This document shows, piece by piece, positions 12,647 to 22,609 of a DNA stretch of 64,000 nucleotides. The number at the start of each line of letters is the position of its first letter. Position 1 is the first letter of the stretch. The translations under genes were made by a program, and so were the position numbers. The notes below the pieces were generated by a model that was not told where the DNA came from, did not search any database, and saw only the letters and a list, made by a program, of their open reading frames with translations. This DNA is from Pholis gunnellus (lineage: Eukaryota; Chordata; Actinopteri; Perciformes; Pholidae). The stretch lies in the NCBI GenBank assembly GCA_910591455.2, contig OU342821.1, positions 6,758,280-6,822,279 on the forward strand, given 5' to 3'.

Positions 12647-13582
12647 TTCAATCCATAGCATACACACACAGCTGATGTCATGTTGACTGACAGGTTTCTG
12701 TTGTGTGGATTTGCTGAGAAACATTTTCCTCATCATTTACTGTGCGTGGCAGCTCTGTGTGTAACTCAGGTCAGTACTGACCCAAAGCGTCGACAGTCCC
12801 ACAGCCAGTAAAACACGACTACGAGAATGAAGAGACGTAGCTGCATTGCTGCTCATTCCACTTTCCCATCTTGTTGTTTTGTTCTTGACCAGATAATGCT
12901 CATGTTTAAATGTGCAATGTGTAACACTTTGCTACATGCTCCAAACAATGTCCCCCTCTACTACTCGGTCCATGCAATCTAAACTTACAGTCATCAGTTA
13001 TAAAAAAAAGAAAGAAAGAAAAGAAGCCAGCTACTAACAGCATTGCAAGAATACGCAAAACTCTGAGAGACGGTCAAAATAACACTGCTATTTTATAATC
13101 CGTTAAACATTAAATCTAAAGTGAAAGAAATGACTCATAGTTATTTTTTATGTTTTAAACTAAATTTCTTACACACTGCACCTTTTTAAACATAAATATT
13201 AAACACAATGGAGCCCATCTTCAGCCTTGCAAAGAATAAAGCAGGTTTAGCAAATGGAAGATGGATTGTGCAAAACACATTCATCTTTTCATATCAAAAA
13301 GGTCATTTGCCGGGCAAAAGATATTTTTTAGTTACATTTATAACCTTCCTGCCTTTACACACAATTTGAGTGACTATATTTAAATATGAAGCAGGTCCTA
13401 ACAAGTCTCCATTTGTGCCTCTCATGCAGTATCGTTCCATCCCCAACACAGAGCGAAGCATTCGATTTTTCTGAAGAAATCCAGAAGGCTTAACAACACT
13501 TACCGCTGTTATGAAAGTATTTCCAGAATCCTTAAGACCTCGGTTTAAAAAAAAAAGTCAGTTACTTTTTAAAACCTTTTTC

Positions 13583-13638
13583 CATTTATGGCCACCATCT
13601 TTGTTTCATGATCTAAACAAAGATGGTGGCCATAAATG
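13583..13638. repeat. Perfect 24-bp inverted repeat (hairpin)
   Basis: The arm 13583-13606 (begins CATTTATGGCCACC, ends TTTGTTT) is the exact reverse complement of 13615-13638. An 8-nt loop, catgatct, separates them. There are no mismatches in 24 pairs. It could be the core of a foldback element or a transcribed hairpin, and no target duplication is evident. Confidence 0.95.
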
Positions 13639-15034
13639 ACATGCTGTGTGTTCCTGCTCAGTTTGTACAATGCCAGCCCAAATAAAAAAGGTTATATTAT
13701 ACACTATATTTGCCTATAATAATGTTACTTTTCATTGTCTTACATTTTCATGCACAATAACACGTTTATATTTTTCTTGTATTGTGCAAGGAAATGTTTC
13801 ACTTCTGTCTACTGTCTTCGTTTGGATTAGGAAATAGAGTTGCAACTTGGTGAACGATATTTCTCTTTAGTCTCTGAGGATCCTGAAAATACTGGAAGCT
13901 GATTAAGGAACTAGGTTTTGAGGCCCTTGCAGCTTCAACACATATTGTATGATAAGTCCCTCTCTATTTCTAGACCACAAAAAGCTTTAGATGTATTCCC
14001 AGAGCAAAAGTTCATAAGGAGCTTGTCAAGTAAAACATCTCTAAAACTAAAATGTCTTGGAGCCACATTCCCTCGTATTATCTTTGTGTCTGATGTGTAG
14101 TCTGATGCGAGTGACAGCTGGATGGGGATCAGATTTTCCAAATTTTCCCGTACATTTAGTTAATTATTCCGTTCTTCCATCGAAAAACATGATACTGAGA
14201 GAGAATCTTTCACTCCCTCTGTCTCCAACAAGCAGAGCACCGATGCTGCTATTTTTATACCACATTGTGATTACATGTTAGTAACCATCTCCATGGCTAC
14301 CAGCATCTCTGCAGATGTATTGACGAGATGTGAATGTGTTGGACTCTCTCTCTTTCTTCTCAGTTGGAAACCCTGCATTTGTGTCTCGCGGCTCACACAG
14401 GCGCCCACTTTGGAAATGTCACTTTCTGAGGTTAATTTAATGCTCAGTGGCCAAAATCACCCTGAGGTAGCACCAGACCCAAGATCAGCTTCCACCTCTT
14501 TACTTTCATCTTCCCTCCAGTCTCATCCTGAGCCCCCAGAACAACTCTTGACACCCGCTGTCATCATATGCATGAGCCTCAAATAGCTAAAAGCAGTGTT
14601 CGGCTTTCATCTTTCGGGCCCGTCGAGGTTTTATTGTATGCCATCATTATTATTATCTTCGCGACACACATAAGACATGGGGAATGTGTGACAGCCCTCT
14701 GACTGATCCAAGGAAAGTAACCAGGAGCAAACAGCGCTGCTGTAATAATTACCCTTCATGCTGTAGGGAAGAAACTGCAAAAATCCTTTTACGTACAGCT
14801 CCCCTAAACAATTTCTTTTTTATTTGAACAATGGATCAAATGACTTTGAATGAAGTGAAATGGAAGGCCTTGCCATTGTGTTTCTCTTCACTAACAATAA
14901 AGAGTGAGGAACTGTCACCAACAACGTTATATTCATCGACATGCAGTCTTCGCTTGAAGGAGTTTGTCAATCTGTGCAGCTGCATCAAGCTCATCCAGGA
15001 TGGTTTTCCATAGTAAAGAGCTTTAGATTTACTT

Positions 15035-15255
15035 TTGTTTTCAAGTAAACTTTTTGAGTACCTTGTAGTTGTCAGAGTAGTTTTGATGCAGCATACTTTC
15101 TACTCTTACTTGAGCAGAGAAAAATTGGGATACTGCCATTCAAAGGCCAAAGTCACTGTGACCTCCCGACCGCCCCATTCTCGTGTGATCTCAAGTAAAG
15201 TATTTAAATACAATGCTACTTGAGTACATAGTCACAGAGTGATTTCCCACCTCTG
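15035..15255. repeat. Probable dispersed fish repeat (caagtaa/tactt type)
   Basis: The segment carries tcaagtaaagtatttaa, then tacaatgctacttgagta, then gatttcccacctctgc. This motif order (-aagtaaagtacttna-, -tacttgagta-, -ttccacctctg) is common in teleost intergenic DNA. Identification is from memory, and its exact limits are not visible. Confidence 0.45.
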
Positions 15256-17770
15256 CCTCGGTGTAAAAGCAGACCTCTCTGGTTGCTTGTTTGAGAAACA
15301 TGCAGTGAATTTCCACCAGAACTTCCTGCCCGTGTAAAGGGAAGACCTCAGTGCATGTTGCGGTACAGAAATCCTTAACCTGTCTGTGAGCAAACGAAAA
15401 CTGAGATTTCAATCGGTCAGACCTCAGAACCAGCTGGCTGGACGCGCCGCGTTGGAATTTGAACAACATAATTCAATTTGTGCCCGTTAATACATGCACT
15501 GCTGTTAGATCTGTGTGCTGTATTTACCTAGCTGGAATAACACTTACGCTTGCGTCGTGTGGCCCGCCGCTCGGTATCACAATAAAGAGAAGCGGCGCTG
15601 TGCCGGTGTTATGTACGTCTGCCCTCAGCACACGGTTGGGTCTTTTTACACTGCCCCACAACACCTGAGCCGAGGCCTCGTGTTTTGGTTGGCGTTTAGT
15701 TGGCTTGTCAGCACATCTCTGCCTCTTGCTTTCTGGGAATCCCTTTTTTTTCTTCTTTTTGACGAAGCGTAGCGCTGTCTGTGGCACACAAACACCTTCA
15801 GTGGGCGACTGCTGCCTTTACACCCGAGGGCCAACACGGAAAAATGTTCCCTGCTTCTGCTCTTCTCTGTTTTTCAGGAATGTAAGGGAAATTATTTGGC
15901 TATTTTATTAAAATGCGTTGTTTTTAAACGGGTATCCAAAGTGGGATTCAATCGGTTGGCATCGAGAATGTTGGACAGAAATGCAAAAAGAATACATGTA
16001 TATATCCATAACACAGTCTCTCTGCCTCAATTCCAACCTCAACCACACTGCCTCTAAATTTGTTTTGTATTGAGTCGGAACACACCATCAGGAGGGAGGT
16101 GTACAAAGCGTGTAACATCAACACCATGGACCAGGATTCCCGTTTGGACTTCTAACTGCAGCCATTGTTGATTTCCTTTAACTGTTTTAGTTGCTGAGAA
16201 AAACGTTGATCCCCAAAGATGCCTTTAACTATCTGCATTTGTCAGCCTTGGGCCTTTATTCTGTTTGGGCTTTAGCTTCGGTACATATCAGTAACATTGG
16301 TCATTATGTTGATTTTCTCTGTGCCTGTATTGACGTGGATAGTTGCGTGAACTGAACCATAACTCTAACATCATTTATTTGCCTTGCCTAAGCCACGATC
16401 TATCCCTGACCTCAACCTACTGGTTTTAGTTCAAAAGCTTTATCATGTGAGTTGGAAGTGTTGGCAAAAAATATTATCTTTAGGGATAAAACTATTTCTT
16501 CATTCCTAAAACATCTCTATTTTAGCTCCATATGGTTTTCATCCAAAAACAGCAACATGCTCTTTTGCACCATTAACACCTATACCGCATAGCTCCACCT
16601 GTCCCAATCAATAACGGGCTACATACGACTAGCTGACATCTAGGAATGAAAGATAAGATTTAAACAAAACCCTCCGTCTCCTGAAAACCACTCGAGGCCT
16701 TTCAGACAGTAATAAAAACAGGGTGTAGATAATTCTCTAATGCCAGACTTTATAGAAACCACAGACATGGCTTTCAACAAGAAATGGTCGACAGCACTTC
16801 CCAACTGAACGGCCCAGCTGCACAATATGAAGACTAAAATAACCTTAACAAGTTAATGACATCGAATTATATGTCTCGCCATCAACGTTTTATAATGTGC
16901 TGTAAATCATGTCAGTGAAATCTTAAATCTTTTCTCTGTCCAATTACTGTGTTAAAAGTGTTAAGTGTCATAAGCTTTTAGTGCTCACAAGCTTGTTATT
17001 TGCAGCCTCCGCTCCCAAGGTGGAGAACACCACTGCTTTTTTCCCCAAACTTTTCTGGAACAGCCAATGACGATAAATAATCCGAACCACAAATAAAATC
17101 GTGAATTTGTCAACACGTTTGATCTGAGCCAAAGGCCACCTGCATAAATTACATTAGCTCATTTCCCATGGATCTTATGCAAGCCCAGGTGTGCAAAGCT
17201 CCTGCAGCACCCATCTGGCAACTGTAATTAGGTAGGATTGTAATTATGCTGCGGTCCAGCAAGAGATCAAATCAACTTCCACCTCAGGGCCTTGGGAGCA
17301 GATCTACTCTATAAGAAACATTTCCTAACTTCACTTTCACTTTGACACGTCGACAAGGAGCTGCTGCCACGAACACACAAACACCTCAGGAAACATCTGT
17401 TTCCTTTTTCTTTTTTTTGCACTAATCCAAAATTAAATCCCATATTGAACAATGCCATGAGAGGAGGGCTCTTATCACTGAGTATCTGACGGCACAAAGA
17501 GCTTCACGGGTTAGTAATCCCTCCTTGTTGTTTTAAAGGGCAGTCATTTTGGATTAATGTTTTTCTTGGTGTCACCTGCTCCAAGAATTCCCACTGTTTC
17601 ATCATCTGAAGTCTATTATCAGTCACCACGTTGGAGATGATTTTAATTAACTTTCCGCCAAAACAACACTCTTGGGCACTGCAAGACTTCTGCCCAACTG
17701 CCTTTTAATGCTTTCAACTAATTTCCTGAGCACAACAGGAGAAGCAATGATAAGAAACGATTCAACGTGG

Positions 17771-17800
17771 CCAATCCAGCTTGTCCGAAATGATATAAAA
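17771..17800 (+). promoter_or_regulatory. pmch: pmch core promoter (CCAAT and TATA boxes)
   Basis: CCAAT lies at 17771-17775 and TATAAAA at 17794-17800, about 100 bp before the start codon. A start of transcription near 17825 would give a 5' UTR of roughly 75 bp, which suits a small neuropeptide gene. Confidence 0.7.
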
Positions 17801-17901
17801 GAGGACGATACGATCTCTGGGTCAGTACAACGAAGCAAAGAGCACTGGAAAGGAACCCATCCTCGAATCCAACGCTTTGCACCTCCTGGAAGACCTTCAC
17901 C

Positions 17902-18309
17902 ATGAGACAGTCACTCATGTCCGTCATCTTCGCCGCGGCACTGTTATTCGAGTGCTATGCTCTGTCAGTGGCGTTGCCTATGGGCAAGACTGACGACGGC
18001 TTCTTGGAGCAGGATACTTTGGCCTCGCTGCTGAGCAACGAGGCATCAGAAAACGCCCTGGGCGACGCAGACCTGGCCGCGGTGGGCAAAACCAGAGGGC
18101 CGAGGGTCATCGTCATCGCCGATCCAAGCCTGTGGAGGGAGCTGCGGGTGCTGCAGAGCGGACTGTCCGTCTACAAGCGGAGAGCTGACGACAACGGCCA
18201 GGTCATCGAGCACAGAGACGCCGGCCAGGACCTGAGCATCCCCATTCTGAGGAGGGACACAATGAGGTGCATGGTGGGACGGGTGTATCGGCCATGCTGG
18301 GAAGTCTAG
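17902..18309 (+). CDS. pmch: Pro-melanin-concentrating hormone (fish MCH1 type), intronless
   Basis: This is a secreted neurohormone precursor of 135 residues in one exon. A hydrophobic signal peptide occupies about residues 1-24 (ATG at 17902, shortly after the TATA box). The hormone is the last 17 residues, 119-135, DTMRCMVGRVYRPCWEV, just after the dibasic site RR 117-118. Cys123 and Cys132 close the ring that contains MVGRVYRP. A second processing site, KRR 92-94, would free residues 95-116, the position held by MCH-gene-related peptide in fish and NEI in mammals. In fish this hormone aggregates melanin in skin melanophores and acts in hypothalamic feeding control. The lack of an intron and the 17-residue form (not 19) suit the teleost-type copy, called pmchl or mch1 in zebrafish, rather than the mammalian-like copy. 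The naming of the paralogue is inference. Confidence 0.97.
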   Translation: MRQSLMSVIFAAALLFECYALSVALPMGKTDDGFLEQDTLASLLSNEASENALGDADLAAVGKTRGPRVIVIADPSLWRELRVLQSGLSVYKRRADDNGQVIEHRDAGQDLSIPILRRDTMRCMVGRVYRPCWEV

Positions 18310-18437
18310 GACAGTTTGCTCTGCTCGTCCAGGCGCCAAAACTGCGGACGACCACCACATCCTTTCCTGCCTCACACTGAGTTGCAACATAATCCAAAAA
18401 TCTATGTATCTATATTTAAATTATTGCAGGTCTGATA

Positions 18438-18443
18438 ATTAAA
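18438..18443 (+). terminator. pmch: Probable pmch poly(A) signal
   Basis: ATTAAA lies 129 bp past the pmch stop. It is the common variant hexamer, and the short 3' UTR is usual for pmch. Confidence 0.55.
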
Positions 18444-18589
18444 ACTACTGAATTCTGCCTTATGTCTTGTGCATGTTTGCTATCTGTCTCACTACTTAAC
18501 TCTTAAAACTGGGATTATGAGGGTTCATAAATGATGGCATAAAAGAAGTGGTTTGATAGTTATAACACGCAACAGGATTGCCATTGGTA

Positions 18590-18835
18590 CTTTTCAGTTT
18601 GTGTACGGATTAGATGAGATACAATACGTTAGTGAGCTTTAGAGGTACTGGTAGGTTAACTGTTGGGCTTTGGAAAGACTTAGGCTAGCTGTTTCCCTCT
18701 GCCTCCAGTCTTAATGCTAAGCTAGGCTAATCACCTCCAGGCTTCAGCTCAATACTTAACACAGACATGAAAGTGGTATCGATCTTCTCATCTAACACTG
18801 ACAAGAAAGCCAAAATGTTGAACTACTTCTTTAAA
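18590..18835 (+). repeat. Dispersed fish repeat (family B, 'gctaagctagg' type)
   Basis: The motif order is tagaggtactggtagg, then ggctagctgtttccctctgcc, then ccagtcttaatgctaagc, then gaaagtggtatcgatc, then ccaaaatgttgaactactt. I recognise this order from a very abundant teleost repeat. A short inverted piece (aaaggaatagttcaacatt) lies at about 27083-27105. Confidence 0.65.
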
Positions 18836-18839
18836 ACTC

Positions 18840-19970
18840 AAAACTAGACACCGGAGAATGGAAGTAGGAGGGCAAATTTCACAATAAACAAAAGCAGGTG
18901 CATTCAAGATGTTTCTTAATGTGTTCCTGCAGTAGCACCTCAAACAGCTGAAGTAGTTGCAGTAACAGGCTTCTTTTGGACCGCATTGTAGGTCTGGTTT
19001 ACCAAAAAACATCTGTAATGGGAGGAGTCACCTTGATAACACCCAATTTCAGCAGTTCCGATAACATTACAGACTTTTTTACACATACGAGTTTGTTACA
19101 TCAGATCCTGCATACTGGTAAATTACTATTTTCTATGCTGGAGACTTCTCGCCTGCAGAACAGAGTGAACTCTCGGGGGAGTATTTCCAACCATACAAGA
19201 GCTCATCAGAGCATCAGGCTGAATAATTTCCTAAGCTTTGCAGATGTGTCCGGCCCTCATCAAGCAGAGGCCGGGATTGATAGAAAATGACCTTTCAATC
19301 AATCAGGAAGCTTCCTGATGTCCGATAAACATCAATTACAATTGATTTGGCTCATTATAACTTTCGTGGCTTCTGCCTTGCCAAATAGAGCTGATAATGA
19401 AGATCCACAGATTCAAACACAGACCTCTTTCTGTACAGTTTATTGAGCAATGAGGGTTTGATAGCCTGTTGTATTATTACCTCTAACAATGAAGTTGTTT
19501 TCCGACCTGTTGATTTATTGGCAGGACAAGAAAACTTGGTGAAAAGATTATTGCACACTATCTCATTTCCGTCCGTTGTGACACCAGAGAAGAGTGTTAT
19601 ATGGTGCAGTAAGGCGCTGTTGGTGCAGAATGATGTGTGGGAGTTGATAATGTAAATTAATTCAAAGTGTTTTACGCTTGTGCACGTATGTGAGGTTCAG
19701 CTGGGACTTGTGAACACTTGCAGTGGCTCAGTCAACAACTGCAGAACATTCCTCACAGAATACAGAGTGAGAGCAGTGAGTCAGCAGAAAAGAGGATGTT
19801 TCTTCTGGGAATGTCGGCACCTTTTTCGTGTTTGGGAGTAAGGATGTGGTTGGAAAAAAAAGACAAAAAAAGACAAAGGCAGATATACAGCATGTAACAA
19901 ATGTTATGTCTACTCATAATGGTTTTGCCTAAGAGAGAAGAACAGGATGTTTGTTAGCATTGTGCTAGAG
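18840..19970. other. Intergenic DNA, no gene seen
   Basis: Short frames only, with no recognisable protein and no splice-site support. Confidence 0.5.
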
Positions 19971-19974
19971 ATGC

Positions 19975-20500
19975 TAGTGGTGCATCTCTGGAGATGGCAA
20001 CGGTGGTTCGTTGGTCTGTCAGTTCACCACGTCTCTCCAGATGGAAATATCTCCATAGCTATTCCCCGGATTGTCATCAAATTTTTGCACAGACTTCATG
20101 GTCCCCAGATGATGAATCCTACTGACTTTGGTGAACCCTGACTATTCCTCTAGCGCCAGCATCAGGTTGACATTTTTGATTTTGAGTAAAATACCTGTAC
20201 ACATACTTGTCCAGGCCTTCTTGGTCCCCATAGGACGAATTGTAATAGTTTTCTTTTAACACTATTATCAGGTCAACATTTATATTTGTCAGCCTCAGCT
20301 ATACTTTGTGTGTTTACAAATGTTGGCATGGTCTTTTAATATCAGCATGCCAACATTGTCAGTATGTTAGCATACCAACCACCACCACTGCTGAGGACCA
20401 TAAACAGCAGGTAAAGGTCCACTAAAGGTCCACTAAAGGTCCACTAAAGGTCCACTAGCTCCTCACAGAGCTGCTAGTTTGGCTGAAGATTCTTTGTGTT
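19975..20500 (+). repeat. Long copy of dispersed fish repeat (family A)
   Basis: It runs through ccagatggaaatatctcc, then catggtccccagatgatg, then ctactgactttggtgaacc, then cagcctcagctatacttt, then catgccaacattgtc, then tcctcacagagctgctag. All of these are landmarks of the family in their usual order. It is one of the fullest copies in the window. The frame 19947-20141 lies mostly inside it and is not a gene. Confidence 0.7.
20413..20456. repeat. 11-bp tandem repeat, four perfect copies
   Basis: AAAGGTCCACT is repeated four times without error inside the family A repeat copy. Perfect units suggest a recent local expansion. Confidence 0.95.
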
Positions 20501-20509
20501 GTTTTATTG

Positions 20510-22425
20510 TGGACGAATGATTTAGGCTTTACAAACACTGATGAATCTGAAAGGGCAATTCATGAGTCATATTACCGGGAAGATAAACTAATGTAACTGC
20601 AGTATTTCCAACAGATAGAAATTCCTCCCGAAGTGTGTATTTTCCTGTTTGACATCCGTGCTCTACAACTTTTTGTCATATTGCGTCAAGTCCTTGGCAT
20701 TAAATACAAAAGACTTTCCCTTTTAAAATTATGACAAATTCTAAGGAGAGCCTTTTGGCATTTACTTACCTCATAATAATACGCAATCCAGATAAAGGTT
20801 TTATGGGAAGGTGTTTCGCTTTACCGATAACTATGAAGAGCAACATCTGGAAACAGTCAAACAAAAGGCTGTGCAACTGTTTTTTAATCAGTTGGTAAAG
20901 ATATGAGGTTTTTAATTTGACTTACCATGAGTTATCAATCTGACAAATCTGGAATACCTTGAGATATTTCTCAAGAGCGTTTTTCATATTATAGTATAGT
21001 ATATTTCACTGTTTACAAATAATCACATTTTAATCATTGAGCGGCAAATAAAACAACGTTAAGCATCATACTTGTATGCTATTCTACAATAAAATGTGGT
21101 GTAGTAATGGCTGTAGAAAATGTTTATAATTGCTGTGAATTGGGTTTATAATTACAATGGTCTTTCTGTTTATTTCTCCTTCTCAATCAGTAGAGTAGTA
21201 GATTTTTCCAGAATTAAATATATTACTGCTGCTACGATAATACCAAAACTGCATAACTCCACATTCATAAGCCAAAATTACTTTACCGGCCCTGTTTACT
21301 TGTCACTAAATGGCACTAAATACATATGTGATATATTATTTATAGCAATTGCAAATCAGAACAGAGATGTGTCCCTTCCTAAGCGAACAGCATCAACGGC
21401 AATAATCTGCTTCACCAAGAAATACTGTCAAGATAAACAGAAAAGATGAACTTGACTGTGTTCCTTATGTATTGCTTAACCTTTTCTTCTGTGTCTTTGT
21501 TGCTTTCATTCGCCAAAAATATCTTGTTAGCATGGCCAACTTAGTATTTGACCTGTTGACTGGTTTCTGGTCTTTTCTTTATTTTATATTTTTGAGGGTC
21601 TCCATACCAACAACTACAGGTAAACTGTTAAAAATCTGAATGTAAACTTTACATTAAACCTCTAATTATTACATAACTGCAGCAAAAGCCTTTATCAAGG
21701 TAATTCATTACTGTACTTTCCCATTTTTTTGTCTTGCACTTAATAATACTAAATGCATGGCTCAAAATTGTTAATTGAGGGATTAAAACGCACGTTGTAT
21801 TTCCTGCAGGGGCGGCATTGTAAGGCTCGCTTTCCTTGCCTGTCGTTTCTTCTGGAAGAATAGCACTATTAATAGCTGAGGACCAGCAGGAGAAAGGATA
21901 GCTATCCACTGAAACTGTCTTCAGCTTAAAAGGCTGGAAAGCACAGCTGCACAGCTTTGTCTGCTTCATGCTACACACACTACTGAGTCCCCTTTCCCTC
22001 GGAATAATTCCACTGAGGACGATAAGGCTCTTAAGAAGCCTTTGGACAGTTGAACTCAGTGAATGGAAGTTTAATGAGCTTCTTGAGTGGAGATTCACAA
22101 GAAAGAATTAAAATTGCAGCTTTTTTGGAAAAGAAATTGGTATCAGGGATCGCAGAGGCATACTGTGAATGTAGAGTCCATCTTCATACATGGTGTAACA
22201 CAACGTACAGGCAGGATAAACAACATCCTATAGATGTGCCCGTGATTAATGCATCAGAGTTAAAGTCAAAGACCCAAATCAAAAGGAGCAAGATTTCACG
22301 TGCTATCAAATGTGAGAAAGTCATGATTAATTGCAAGCATGGTTACAGCAAGGTAACCTATACTTTGGATTACAAAAGACAAATTAGCACATAATCAACA
22401 GGAGCCTACTGTGGCACCAAAAGCC
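20510..22425. other. AT-rich intergenic DNA, no gene seen
   Basis: The longest frame in the intergenic DNA, 149 codons on the minus strand at 21649-22098, has no recognisable domain and no promoter or splice context. I do not call it a gene. Confidence 0.45.
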
Positions 22426-22429
22426 ACTT

Positions 22430-22601
22430 ATCCAAAGTGTTGGCTTGATGAAACCCAGAACACTGTCCCTGGCTTTCCATAACAAGACGCTGAGTAAATG
22501 GATGTTGTTGACTGTCTTTCTGGCTGCTTTACTGTGACGTTCATCCATCATTGTGTAACGTACTTGGCAATAAACGGTTCTGATTCTGATTCTGATTCTG
22601 A
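22430..22601 (+). mobile_element. 3' end of a LINE/SINE-type retroposon with (TTCTGA)n tail
   Basis: The sequence ends cttggcaataaacgg followed by four TTCTGA units at 22578-22601. A short 'aataaa'-like motif followed by a microsatellite tail is the usual 3' end of CR1/L2-clade retroposons in fish. The 5' limit is a guess. Confidence 0.5.
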
Positions 22602-22609
22602 AATACTGT

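Larger units (their letters stand above)
12660..17760. other. Intergenic DNA between spag8 and pmch
   Basis: No gene was seen. In particular there is no recognisable hint2, which follows SPAG8 in human. The stretch holds a GAAA-rich run near 13005-13022, the perfect hairpin at 13583-13638, a repeat at about 15035-15255, and a well-ordered, possibly conserved block at about 16980-17300 upstream of pmch. Confidence 0.5.

Noticed and set aside
12400..13500. Looked for hint2, which follows SPAG8 in human
   Set aside because: No histidine-triad motif or matching exon was seen here.
21120..21449. 109-codon plus-strand frame
   Set aside because: AT-driven composition and no domain. It looks like chance.
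21649..22098. 149-codon open frame on the minus strand, the longest in the intergenic DNA
   Set aside because: No recognisable domain, no signal of splicing or promoter, mixed composition. A frame of this length can occur by chance in 64 kb.
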